This document shows, in pieces, positions 7,875 through 16,669 of a DNA stretch of 64,000 nt. The DNA comes from Providencia rettgeri (lineage in GTDB: Bacteria; Pseudomonadota; Gammaproteobacteria; Enterobacterales; Enterobacteriaceae). The translations under genes were made by a program, and so were the position numbers. The notes below the pieces were generated by a model. That model saw nothing but the letters and a program-made list of their open reading frames with translations. It ran no database searches and was not told the origin of the DNA. Location: contig NZ_CP059348.1 in NCBI RefSeq assembly GCF_013702265.1, forward strand, positions 1,426,001 to 1,490,000. The letters are read 5' to 3'. Numbering within the stretch: position 1 is the stretch's first letter; every line of letters begins with the position of its first letter.

Positions 7875-8204
7875 ATGATGGAAATATTCAATTGGCCAAT
7901 AAAGCCGGGGATGAAAACAGATTTCACCCCAAGGATAAAAGCAGTCCGCTTTGGTGATGGGTATGAACAGCGTCAACCAGACGGAATGAATCACCAGCTA
8001 AAAAAATTCAATATCACACTATCGTTGAAACCTAACGTTGCAGATCAGGTGTTGGATTTTTTAGCTAAACATGGTGGAGTTACTTCCTTTTTATTTCAAT
8101 CAGAAAAATCAAAGCAAGCCATTAAAGTCGTTTGTAAAAAATGGTCATCAGACTCAGGCAACTTACGAACGTCAGTAAGTGCTGAATTTGAGGAGGTTGT
8201 ATAA
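7875..8204 (+). CDS. Minor tail protein M-like
   Basis: This 109-residue protein equals lambda gpM in length and matches it in character, for example FGDGYEQRQPDGMNHQLKKF and the C-terminal SAEFEEVV. gpM forms the ring at the distal end of the tail tube that joins tube and tip. Two ATG codons stand in tandem at 7875 and 7878 directly behind GAGGGG; the second has slightly better spacing, and the difference is one residue. Lambda has L immediately after M; here another gene is inserted. Confidence 0.88.
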   Translation: MMEIFNWPIKPGMKTDFTPRIKAVRFGDGYEQRQPDGMNHQLKKFNITLSLKPNVADQVLDFLAKHGGVTSFLFQSEKSKQAIKVVCKKWSSDSGNLRTSVSAEFEEVV

Positions 8205-8275
8205 TTCAGCGGAATAGCTTTTCATTTATCTTTATTTAGCTAAGATAATAACAACTATATTTGTCAGGGGTTGTT

Positions 8276-8833
8276 ATGAAAGCACTAGGTATTGCCCTAC
8301 TAATTATTGGTTCTATTGCTGCTATAGCGTCATTTTCAATGGATGTATCTGTTGCAACTGGATATGGGAATAGTGTTAATAATATTGGACTAATGTCTGA
8401 TAGGCAGAATTTTATATTAATAAGTTGCTTTATTATTATGTGCGGCTTACTGGTTGTAATTTTTAGTAAAAACTCTCAAGAATTAGCAAAGTGTCCGTAT
8501 TGCGCCGAGGATATTAGACCTGACGCTATAAAATGTAAGCACTGCAAGAGTTATTTAGAAAAAAGAAAAATACAACCGTCAGTGATTGATTATTCATTTA
8601 CACTCTCCAACTATGACCCGAAAGAATTAGTTGGCATAAAAAATGGAATTAAAGTTATCAATGAATACGCGATTAAAAAATTAATATTTGAATTAAAAAA
8701 GAACAACCCTAAAACTAGTGGCACAATGCTGAAGCTAAAGTATAACGATGAGATATATCAGTTGTCATCTAAGCTTCCAGAAAATATCAGAGATGAATTT
8801 ATTCGTAAAATATTTGACTCAATAGCGAATTAA
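8276..8833 (+). CDS. Zinc-ribbon membrane protein of unknown function (moron)
   Basis: I do not recognise this 185-residue protein as a named family. It has two probable membrane segments (about residues 3-21 and 45-63), then a zinc ribbon with C73-x2-C76 and C87-x2-C90, then an uncharacterised soluble domain (about 95-185) with charged helices. The start at 8276 follows AGGGG; an upstream TTG at 8261 is less likely. It interrupts the lambda order M-L, has a strong terminator directly behind it, and by eye is more AT-rich than its neighbours. All of this suggests a moron. A role at the host envelope such as superinfection exclusion is possible but is inference only. Confidence 0.7.
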   Translation: MKALGIALLIIGSIAAIASFSMDVSVATGYGNSVNNIGLMSDRQNFILISCFIIMCGLLVVIFSKNSQELAKCPYCAEDIRPDAIKCKHCKSYLEKRKIQPSVIDYSFTLSNYDPKELVGIKNGIKVINEYAIKKLIFELKKNNPKTSGTMLKLKYNDEIYQLSSKLPENIRDEFIRKIFDSIAN

Positions 8834-8852
8834 CTCTTAAAAACAATTCGGG

Positions 8853-8876
8853 AAACCAGCTTCGGCTGGTTTTTTT
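8853..8876 (+). terminator. Strong intrinsic terminator after the zinc-ribbon gene
   Basis: An eight-base stem (AAACCAGC with GCTGGTTT) closes a TTCG tetraloop and continues into T residues up to 8876. The Shine-Dalgarno of the L-like gene begins right after it. Confidence 0.88.
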
Positions 8877-8888
8877 ATGGGAGCAATA

Positions 8889-9587
8889 ATGCAAAACATT
8901 CCTCCTGAGCTGCTGATCTCTATTACCGAACTTGAAAGTGATGCAGAGATCGAACTCTATGAAATTGACCTAACCAACATTGGCGGAGCGCGGTACCGCT
9001 TTCACAATGGCGCCAATGAATTACTAAAACCCATTGTTTGGCAAGGGCTTGAATATGATCCTTACCCAATTTTTGGTGAAGGTTTCTCATTTAACGGGAA
9101 AGGGCCATCAAGTCGGCCAAGCATTACTATTTCCAATTTGTTTGGGCTAGTGACGGGTATTGCTAGCCGATTGAATTCTGGGGCTGGTGGCAATGTTATC
9201 CGCAGAAAAGTTCGCGCACGATTTTTAGATGAAATCAATTTCTCTGGTGGCAACGAGAATGCCGACCCATCTCAAGAGGTTGTTTCTCGCTGGGTCATTG
9301 AACAACTGACGAGTTTAAATTCTGAAACAGCAACGTTTGAACTTGCCGCTCCCAGTGAGACGGATGGCGCCACTGTTCCAGCTCGCGTGATTTTATCCGA
9401 TGTTTGCCCGTGGAGTTATCGCTCTAAAGAGTGCGGTTACGCAGGTGAGCCGGTTGCCGACGAGTTAGGAAATCCAACCAAGGATCCTAGCAAAGATAAA
9501 TGTGGTAAACGGCTATCAGATTGCAAACTTAGAAACAACACTGACAGAATTGGCTGCTTCTTGTCTTCATCCCGCCTAAGCCAGTAA
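8889..9587 (+). CDS. Minor tail protein L-like with iron-sulfur cysteines
   Basis: This 232-residue protein has the same length as lambda gpL, which forms part of the tail tip. Four C-terminal cysteines, C173, C182, C205 and C212, fall at the positions reported as ligands of a [4Fe-4S] cluster in lambda gpL; the spacing is C-x8-C and C-x6-C. The start at 8889 was preferred to the ATG at 8877 because GGGAG lies at proper distance before 8889 and because it restores the lambda length. The K-like gene follows after eight bases. Confidence 0.9.
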   Translation: MQNIPPELLISITELESDAEIELYEIDLTNIGGARYRFHNGANELLKPIVWQGLEYDPYPIFGEGFSFNGKGPSSRPSITISNLFGLVTGIASRLNSGAGGNVIRRKVRARFLDEINFSGGNENADPSQEVVSRWVIEQLTSLNSETATFELAAPSETDGATVPARVILSDVCPWSYRSKECGYAGEPVADELGNPTKDPSKDKCGKRLSDCKLRNNTDRIGCFLSSSRLSQ

Positions 9588-9595
9588 GGAATACC

Positions 9596-10324
9596 ATGAT
9601 AGAACATGACATTCTGGAGCATGCAAAAAGCATGGCGCCACAGGAATCGTGCGGTTTGATTATTCGTATCGATGAAATGGAAATGTATCTTCCTTGTGTA
9701 AATCAACACGCGGATCCTGAAAATTATTTCTCAATCTCTGCTGAAGACTATATTCAAGCTAGCCAGCGTGGTGAGGTTGTAGCCATTGTTCATAGTCATC
9801 CAAATGGCAAGCCATTCCTTAGCGCTTCTGACAGAGCGCATCAATTAAAAACAGCATTGAGTTGGTGGTTAGTTTGTGATGAAAAAATCATTAAGTTTGA
9901 CGCTGTTCCATTATTACTAGGACGTGATTTTAAGCATGGAATCACTGACTGTTATGGGTTGTTTCGTGATGCTTATCTTTTAGCGGGTCATTTACTTCCT
10001 GATTTTGTTAGAGAGGATAATTGGTGGCGACAAGGTAAAGATTTGTACCTTGATAACCTAACAAATAATGGCTTCAAACAAGTGAAAAGGGATATTCAAT
10101 CAGGAGATATTATTCTGTGTTGCTATGCCAGTTCACGAGCAAATCACGCCGCCATTTATCTTGGTGATCAAACTATTTTGCATCATGTCCCTAATCAACT
10201 TAGTAAGCGAGAGGTCTATAACGAAAGATGGCAAAAAATGACGCATTCGATTTGGCGTTACCGCAAATGGTCACCGTCCGATTTTACGGGGATCTCCAAC
10301 GATTTGGACGCCGCTTCGATTTAA
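9596..10324 (+). CDS. Tail assembly protein K-like, JAMM plus NlpC/P60 peptidase
   Basis: This 242-residue protein has two domains. The N-terminal part is a JAMM/Mov34-type metallopeptidase with H66-S-H68-P and D79 in the HSHPNGKPFLSASD motif. The C-terminal part is an NlpC/P60 cysteine peptidase with the probable catalytic C119 in DCYGLF and H184 in NHAAIYLGD. The pair is typical of lambda gpK, which is needed for tail tip assembly and may help cut peptidoglycan during entry. Both active sites look intact. The last 97 bases overlap the start of the I-like gene in another frame. Confidence 0.9.
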   Translation: MIEHDILEHAKSMAPQESCGLIIRIDEMEMYLPCVNQHADPENYFSISAEDYIQASQRGEVVAIVHSHPNGKPFLSASDRAHQLKTALSWWLVCDEKIIKFDAVPLLLGRDFKHGITDCYGLFRDAYLLAGHLLPDFVREDNWWRQGKDLYLDNLTNNGFKQVKRDIQSGDIILCCYASSRANHAAIYLGDQTILHHVPNQLSKREVYNERWQKMTHSIWRYRKWSPSDFTGISNDLDAASI

Positions 10325-10884
10325 ATATTCATACTGCAGTACAAGGTTTACACGCCTTATTTCTACAAATTCCCAATCTAAAAAAACACTTCAGTGAAGG
10401 TTGGTACCACATCCGTATCAGTGGATCTGATGTTTCACCAGATGAACTCCATCAACGTATTCATGAGCCATTAATGCCAAATGCCGTTATTCACATCGTT
10501 CCTCGCATTGAGGGAGCAAAAGATGGTGGTGTTTTTCAGTTTATTGCCGGCGCCGCTGTTCTTGCGGTGGGATGGTGGAACCCTGCGGGTTGGAGCTTTG
10601 GTGCATCGATGATGCTGGCTGGTGCCGCGATGATGATTGGTGGAGTAGCTCAAATGCTAACGCCGATGCCCAAGTCGCCTAATTTATCCCGATCGGAAGA
10701 AGAAAAAGGAAACACCTATTTCAGCAACTTAGAAAACTCAGTAGCACAAGGGATGCCTGTTCCGGTGGCATACGGTGAGATTATGTGCGGCTCTCGGGTT
10801 ATCTCTCAGGCTGTTGAAATTATGGATGACGGCGATGCAAAAGATATTGATGTAGGTAAACACGGTGGTAGTGGGGAGACGTAA
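10228..10884 (+). CDS. Tail assembly protein I-like
   Basis: This 218-residue protein matches lambda gpI (223 residues): an N-terminal ubiquitin-like fold (VRFYGDLQRFGRRFDL, then EGWYHIRISGSDVS), a Gly- and Ala-rich hydrophobic middle (about residues 100-145, including GGVAQMLTPMPKSP) and the conserved MPVPVAYGEIMCGSRVISQ near the end. gpI is needed for tail tip assembly but is not found in the mature virion. The start at 10228 lies inside the K-like gene; the next in-frame ATG at 10267 would still keep the YGDLQRFG motif, so the start is not fully certain. Confidence 0.87.
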   Translation: MAKNDAFDLALPQMVTVRFYGDLQRFGRRFDLNIHTAVQGLHALFLQIPNLKKHFSEGWYHIRISGSDVSPDELHQRIHEPLMPNAVIHIVPRIEGAKDGGVFQFIAGAAVLAVGWWNPAGWSFGASMMLAGAAMMIGGVAQMLTPMPKSPNLSRSEEEKGNTYFSNLENSVAQGMPVPVAYGEIMCGSRVISQAVEIMDDGDAKDIDVGKHGGSGET

Positions 10885-10886
10885 TC

Positions 10887-13800
10887 ATGGGTAAAAATGG
10901 TGGTAAGCAACATACGCCGTATGAAGCACCAAATGACTTAACATCAAGACAAAAACTGTCCATTATTGATTTAGTTAGCGAAGGGCCAATTGAAGGGCCT
11001 ATAGGTGATCTCAAAGGGGTTTACTTAAACAACACCCCTGTCATTGATTCATCGGGTAACAGTAATGTCAACGGCATGACGGCTCAATGGGTTTCTGGAA
11101 CGCTGGAACAGCCTGCGTTAGATGGTTTTTCATCTTCATCCAGTGAAACGCCTGTTAGCGTTGAAGTGAAGAAAAGCACCCCGGTAACACGAACAATTAC
11201 CTCACGTAACATTGATCGCCTTCGCTTGACCTTCGGAACACAAGCTTTAGTTGAAGTTAAAGATAATGGTGACCGCGTTGGGACATCGGTTGATCTGCAA
11301 ATTCAAATCCAACGTAGTGGCTCTTGGGTAACAGAGAAGAATGTGACTATCCGCGGTAAGCGGAGCAATTCGCCGTACTTGATGGCTGTGGTGCTTGATA
11401 ATCTACCGCCACCACCATTTAGTATCCGAATGGTTCGTTTAACAGCGGATAGCACTAGCGATAAGCTACAAAACAATACTATTTGGTCAAGTTATACTGA
11501 AATCACTGATATCACCCAAACGTATCCGGGGTCGGCTGTTGCTGGACTAACATTTGAAAGTGAGCAATTTGGCAACCAATATCCTAGCCGAAATTATCTT
11601 GTAAAAGGGTTAATCATTCAGGTTCCAGATAACTACGATCCTGAAACACGTACTTACAAGGGAATTTGGAGTGGCTCGTTTAAACCTGCGTACACGAATA
11701 ACCCTGCATGGGTATTGTATAGCCTACTTACCAACGAACGTTTTGGTCTTGGGAAGCGCCTGAAAATTTCGGAAGTTGATAAGTTTGCGCTCTATATGAT
11801 TGGGCAGTATTGCGATCAATTAGTACCGAATGGGTTTGGTGACAAAGAGCCACGAATGACGTGCAATGCCTATCTTACTGATATTCGTAAAGCCTATGAC
11901 TATATGAGCGACTTATGCTCAATGATGCGTATTATGCCTGTGTGGAATGGTCAGCAGCTTACTTTTGTTCAAGATAGACCTAGTGATATTGTCTGGCCAT
12001 ACACGAATGCTAACGTTGTGAATGGGCGATTTAACTATAGTTTTAGTCCATTAAAAGCTAGGCATACTATCATTGAGGTGCGATTCATTGACCCTGAAAA
12101 TGGTTGGAAAACGAGTATTGAACAAGTTTCCGATGACGGTTTGGTCGCTCAATTTGGTCCCAATGTACTAAGAGTTGATGCCTTTGGCTGCACTAGTCGA
12201 GGGCAAGCTAGACGTCATGGGTTGTGGATCCTGCTCACTGAAAAATTAGAAACTCAAACGGTTGAATTCGATGTAGGCGCTGAAGGTTTAAGGCATACAC
12301 CCGGTGACATTATTGAAGTCATGGACAATGACTGGGTTGGTGAGCAGATTGGTGGCCGCTTATTGCAGGTCGATACTGTGCAAAAAATATTAACCCTTGA
12401 CCGTGATATTGAACCGCCAAAAACGGGGATCACTATGATCTCGGTAATCAACGGAGCCGGAAAGCCAGAGCGAGTAAAGGCAGTCAGCTATCCATCAAGT
12501 AATCAGATTAAGGTTGAATCTCTTCCAAATGGAGTAAGACATGGGACTGTCTGGTCGTTAGGGCAATCCGTGCTAGCAAGACGGCTGTTTAGAGCAATAA
12601 CAATCACGGATAAAGGCGATGGAAGCTATGGAGTTATTGCTGTTCAGCATGTACCAGAAAAAGAGTCCATCGTTGATCTGGGCGTCACGTTCGAGCCGTT
12701 ACCCGACACCCCGCTAGGCGGTTATATTCCACCGGTAGAAAACTTATCTGTTGAAGTGAGTCCTGATAATGATAGTTGGCAAGTGGAAGCAAACTGGACG
12801 ACAACAACGGCAGTTCGTGGTGTTGATTTCATTCTAAAACTAACTCAAGCCGGTCGCATTGTCGGTACCGCTAAAACACAAGAAAATCGATATAGAATTG
12901 GCAATTTACCGCAAGGTAACTATTTATTGTCAGTATCTCCACAAAATAAAGATGGGCAAAAGGGTGACCAGTCAACGGTATCATTTGACATTAACCCACC
13001 GCCACCACCGTCACATATTGAAGTAAATCCGGGGTTCTTTAGTTTAGGGGTGATCCCGTATGTTGGTGGGCAGAATGCTTTACGTCTGCAGTATGAATTC
13101 TGGTTCTCGGTTAAGCGTATAGCCAATATTAATGATGTTGAGCAACTGGCTGAATACTTGGGTAATGGCACCATGTGGGTTATTCAGGGACGTAATCTGA
13201 AAGCGGGCCAAATTTATTACGTGTATGTCAGAAGCGTTAACCCTGTTGGTAAATCGCAATTCGTTGAGGCGAGCGGTGCACCGGAAACCAAAACAGATGA
13301 AATCATTGAGATGCTAGATAATGAATTCATGACAACTGAGGCAGGAAAACAATTAGATAAAAAGCTCGAATGGCTAAATGAAGCTGTATTAATTAGTAGT
13401 GCAGCGACCTATGAACTTCAAGAGAGTTTGCTTGTTCTTCACGGAGAGTCTAGAGCCGAAGTTAAAGAATTGAAGCGTGTGTACGCAGACAGTGAGAAAG
13501 CGTGGGCAGAGAAGTACACGACTGTCACCGCTTCAATTAACGGGGTTCAATCTGAAATCAAGAGATTAGACCAAGCGATTTCTACGTTAGATAGTGCATT
13601 TTCTCAATCTGTGACAGAGATAAGCGCATCGATTAATGACGTTAAGGCGGGGGTTGTTGAACAAGGCAAGGCGATTGCAAAACTGGACTCGGCATTTGCA
13701 GAATCTCAAACTCAACTGCAAGTTAAATTTGATGAGCAGGAAGCGTTAATCAATACCAAAATGAAAGCTGAGTTCGAACAGGGAGCAGGCTATGCAATGC

Positions 13801-14696
13801 ACAGTACGAATATCACGATTGTTGTTGATGATAAGAAGTACAACGCAGCAGGTATGGTGATTAGCGCTGAACTGAAAAACGGTAAAATTGAGTCATTTAT
13901 CGGTTTCAATGCGAATAACTTTGCTTTCTACAATCCTACGAGTGGAAATATGGAGATGTTCATGTATATGAAAAATGGACAACTCTTTGTTAAAGAAGCT
14001 TTTATCGCCGACGCATCAATAGACACTGCAAAAATCAAGGACGGTGCCATCACAAACGCAAAAATCGGCAACATTATTCAGTCCAATGATTACGAAGCTG
14101 GCAAGAAAGGCTGGAAAATATCTAAAGGCGGTGACACTGAGTTCAATAATGCCATTTTCAGAGGGAAAATTGACGGTGCAGATGGGGACTTTAAAGGTAC
14201 TGTGTACGTCGAGAACTTGAAAGGAAACATTGTATCTGTGACAAAGGATATCTATATCAATAAGAGCTGGCAAGGCTCAGGTGTTGTCGAGTTGTTTAAA
14301 GTTAAACGTCGTACTAAATCGTGTTATGTGTGGGTGCAGGGGGCGTTAAATCCGACAGAGAAAATCCCGTCATACAGGGGGATGGAGACCCCAAATAGGG
14401 CTGCGATAGCTTATCGTGCTCCGGGTTTTTTAACTACTGCAGCTGGTGCGAAAGGTTTTTGCACAATCTATGTTGATGGTGAAAACCCAACCAATGCATT
14501 CTCTTATGGGCTTTCAAATGGAGAAAACCCAAGTGATTTTTATGCTACAAATGAGTTTGTTGTTGAAATACCTGCCGGAGAAGGAACATCGAGTATAGGA
14601 ATAAGCATTCCGCACCAAGGCGGAGAAGTGACTCGTTTTATTATGCGAGCCCGAGTAATTGTATTCCCTTATACAGATGAAGTTATTGTGCAGTGA
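10887..14696 (+). CDS. Host specificity protein J-like (central tail fibre)
   Basis: This 1269-residue protein is the tail tip and central fibre that binds the host receptor. The first 600 residues are strongly lambda J-like (TPYEAPNDLTSRQKLSIIDL start, then the tip domains). Fibronectin III-like modules follow in about residues 610-810, then a helical stalk with DUF1983-like repeats (about 820-960). The receptor-end region after about residue 1080 is unlike the lambda tip and should set host range. Lambda J is 1132 residues. It follows the I-like gene after two bases, and a terminator stands behind it. Confidence 0.93.
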   Translation: MGKNGGKQHTPYEAPNDLTSRQKLSIIDLVSEGPIEGPIGDLKGVYLNNTPVIDSSGNSNVNGMTAQWVSGTLEQPALDGFSSSSSETPVSVEVKKSTPVTRTITSRNIDRLRLTFGTQALVEVKDNGDRVGTSVDLQIQIQRSGSWVTEKNVTIRGKRSNSPYLMAVVLDNLPPPPFSIRMVRLTADSTSDKLQNNTIWSSYTEITDITQTYPGSAVAGLTFESEQFGNQYPSRNYLVKGLIIQVPDNYDPETRTYKGIWSGSFKPAYTNNPAWVLYSLLTNERFGLGKRLKISEVDKFALYMIGQYCDQLVPNGFGDKEPRMTCNAYLTDIRKAYDYMSDLCSMMRIMPVWNGQQLTFVQDRPSDIVWPYTNANVVNGRFNYSFSPLKARHTIIEVRFIDPENGWKTSIEQVSDDGLVAQFGPNVLRVDAFGCTSRGQARRHGLWILLTEKLETQTVEFDVGAEGLRHTPGDIIEVMDNDWVGEQIGGRLLQVDTVQKILTLDRDIEPPKTGITMISVINGAGKPERVKAVSYPSSNQIKVESLPNGVRHGTVWSLGQSVLARRLFRAITITDKGDGSYGVIAVQHVPEKESIVDLGVTFEPLPDTPLGGYIPPVENLSVEVSPDNDSWQVEANWTTTTAVRGVDFILKLTQAGRIVGTAKTQENRYRIGNLPQGNYLLSVSPQNKDGQKGDQSTVSFDINPPPPPSHIEVNPGFFSLGVIPYVGGQNALRLQYEFWFSVKRIANINDVEQLAEYLGNGTMWVIQGRNLKAGQIYYVYVRSVNPVGKSQFVEASGAPETKTDEIIEMLDNEFMTTEAGKQLDKKLEWLNEAVLISSAATYELQESLLVLHGESRAEVKELKRVYADSEKAWAEKYTTVTASINGVQSEIKRLDQAISTLDSAFSQSVTEISASINDVKAGVVEQGKAIAKLDSAFAESQTQLQVKFDEQEALINTKMKAEFEQGAGYAMHSTNITIVVDDKKYNAAGMVISAELKNGKIESFIGFNANNFAFYNPTSGNMEMFMYMKNGQLFVKEAFIADASIDTAKIKDGAITNAKIGNIIQSNDYEAGKKGWKISKGGDTEFNNAIFRGKIDGADGDFKGTVYVENLKGNIVSVTKDIYINKSWQGSGVVELFKVKRRTKSCYVWVQGALNPTEKIPSYRGMETPNRAAIAYRAPGFLTTAAGAKGFCTIYVDGENPTNAFSYGLSNGENPSDFYATNEFVVEIPAGEGTSSIGISIPHQGGEVTRFIMRARVIVFPYTDEVIVQ

Positions 14697-14718
14697 TACG
14701 TAGTAAGACTAATACAAC

Positions 14719-14742
14719 AAGCCGCTTAATTGCGGTTTTTTT
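14719..14742 (+). terminator. Intrinsic terminator after the J-like gene
   Basis: AGCCGC pairs with GCGGTT (one G-T pair) around a six-base loop and runs into seven T residues. It lies between the J-like gene and the tail fibre gene. Confidence 0.7.
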
Positions 14743-14764
14743 GCGTCCAAATTTTGGAGTTAAT

Positions 14765-16360
14765 ATGATTTATCAAACAGGCACAATCACAACCACAGCG
14801 GGACAAACAAAAATAAAAGGTACCGGAACGCGCTGGAAAGATAATTTGGCGGGTATCTCCGAAGGCTGTCCAATCTCCTATCTCATCAATAACACTGTAT
14901 TCATGAACACCGTGTTGTCTGTGAATTCAGATACAGAGATTAACCTCACTTACCCGGTACCGGTTGCAGCTTCAGCAGCAAAGTATCAGATTGCGACATT
15001 CGTTCTGGACAGCATGAGCGATGGCGTTCGTAAAATAGCAGCCAATCAATTGTATATTGAATACTTTCTCCGCAACATGGACACATGGCTAACACAGGAC
15101 GGCATTGTTGAAGTCAAAACCCCAACGGGGGAAACAGTAAAACTCGAAAGCATCATTGCACTGAAAAAGATGATTGATGGGAAATTTGATAAGACTGGTG
15201 GAGCGGTAAAAGGAAGGATAGATGCAGATTCAGTCATTACTGCATCTCAATTAACAGCTAAAACGCCGCAAGATAGCGCATTACAGTTGAACCCCATAAA
15301 TAGCGGACCACGTATAGAACACCGTATTAACGGAGGTACTTGGTATATACATACACTACCAAACGCCACAGGAACAGTGCTGCAATCAAACGACTTAGAC
15401 GCCAGCGTATCCAAATACGCCTTTTTTGCTGGCAACGGCGGCATCCCTGTATATGGAAATTATGAAGCAAGAAAAGATAAAATGTCAGCGGGTGGTTTAG
15501 ACCTTGACTATGCTGATCAATTCCCGATAGGCGTTACCGCGTCAATAACAACCTCGGCGGATGCAAATCTGCCAAACGGAAATAACTGGAGATTTGCATC
15601 CGTTTTGACTGTTAACGGGTGGTTTGATGCATCGGGATCAGATGCTAGAACACAGCTGATAATCCACGACACAGGGGTTAAAGGTCGTGCAGGAGTAGAT
15701 TTGGGGCCTTCTAGCCCTACAAATAAGAGAATAAAGTACACTAAAGAATGGAACGCATTAACAGATAAAAATACTACCAAAGATAGCAACGGAAACATAA
15801 AATCAGCATCCCCAATCATTAAAGTCTTCGCAGACCATATCGAACTTAACGATGAATCAGAAGGTGTAGAGCTCGAAAAAATCGGCACTGGGCGCTATAA
15901 ACTTAAAGGCACCCTCGGTATGAACTCCGACGCATCATGGGGCGGGATTCACGGAGGCTTAGTGGTACCGAATGGGATTAACAATTTACCATTAGTCTGG
16001 GCTGATTTTGACGTGTTATCAGATGGTGACATCATCATTGAAACCCGCTATAGAAAGCACACTCTTCATCCTCGACTCGAAGCCCAGCGACTAATGACTT
16101 ATCCAGAGTTTCTCGATGAGAATAACGTTGAGCGCGAAGACTATGACTATTGCGACATCCCCAATGGTCACTGGATTGATGTTCGTGTGAATATGCCAAG
16201 TGATTCTATCTACAATCAGAAGCTAGCTGAAGCAGAGCAATTAGCGAAAATTGAAGCTGAACGGGTAGTGAAAGAAGAGGCTGAAAAAGCTGCGCGTGAT
16301 GAAGCGGAGAGATTAGAGGAAGAATCCAAACAAGAACAAGCAAGCAAACTAGAAGAGTAA
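14765..16360 (+). CDS. Phage tail fibre protein
   Basis: This 531-residue protein has a short beta-rich N-terminal domain (about residues 1-85, MIYQTGTITTTAGQTKIKGT) of the kind that attaches side fibres to the virion, a helical linker, a central beta-rich shaft, and a domain near residues 390-480 that ends in NGHWIDVRVNMPSD. The last 45 residues form a highly charged Glu/Lys/Ala coiled coil (residues about 485-531). The start at 14765 follows GGAG; the open frame upstream of it overlaps the J-like gene and its terminator. No fibre assembly chaperone (Tfa-type) gene follows. The exact receptor is unknown. Confidence 0.8.
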   Translation: MIYQTGTITTTAGQTKIKGTGTRWKDNLAGISEGCPISYLINNTVFMNTVLSVNSDTEINLTYPVPVAASAAKYQIATFVLDSMSDGVRKIAANQLYIEYFLRNMDTWLTQDGIVEVKTPTGETVKLESIIALKKMIDGKFDKTGGAVKGRIDADSVITASQLTAKTPQDSALQLNPINSGPRIEHRINGGTWYIHTLPNATGTVLQSNDLDASVSKYAFFAGNGGIPVYGNYEARKDKMSAGGLDLDYADQFPIGVTASITTSADANLPNGNNWRFASVLTVNGWFDASGSDARTQLIIHDTGVKGRAGVDLGPSSPTNKRIKYTKEWNALTDKNTTKDSNGNIKSASPIIKVFADHIELNDESEGVELEKIGTGRYKLKGTLGMNSDASWGGIHGGLVVPNGINNLPLVWADFDVLSDGDIIIETRYRKHTLHPRLEAQRLMTYPEFLDENNVEREDYDYCDIPNGHWIDVRVNMPSDSIYNQKLAEAEQLAKIEAERVVKEEAEKAARDEAERLEEESKQEQASKLEE

Positions 16361-16370
16361 TAACTAAGGT

Positions 16371-16397
16371 GCGCCAGCTCGAGTAGTTAGCGCAATC
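16371..16397 (+). repeat. 27-bp hairpin repeat, copy 1 (left of the Doc cassette)
   Basis: The unit GCGCCAGCTCGAGTRGTTRGCGCAATC occurs here and again at 17345-17371 with two differences. It starts 10 bases after the tail fibre stop. GCGC and GCGC at its ends can pair. Confidence 0.8.
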
Positions 16398-16572
16398 ATA
16401 TATTTATTCTTTAGGGCTTGGATCAAGTAGTCACTAACTCTTTTTATGATTTGCTCTTGCGAAGCATCACCGGTTCTATCTAACTAATTTTCAGTTGCAG
16501 ATATGTTCAGGTCGTGTCAATCTCGCGGGGCGCGAATTATACGAGCGTCAATGTAAAATACAAGCAAAACTG

Positions 16573-16632
16573 TTGACTTAATGTAACTTAACTTACATTA
16601 TAACCAGAGGTAATACGCATCGTATACCTAGA
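16573..16632 (+). promoter_or_regulatory. Promoter with two inverted-repeat operators before the toxin cassette
   Basis: A candidate -35 TTGACT (16573-16578) and -10 CATTAT (16596-16601) are 17 bases apart. A palindrome, ATGTAA-CTTAAC-TTACAT (16581-16598), covers the space between them. A second inverted repeat, AGGTAATACG with CGTATACCT, follows at about 16608-16629. Such sites would suit autoregulation by the small upstream protein, as in most toxin-antitoxin operons. The palindromes are seen; their binding partner is inferred. Confidence 0.5.
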
Positions 16633-16669
16633 TGTAAATTATAACTCATTGGTTTATAACGAGGTTAAT

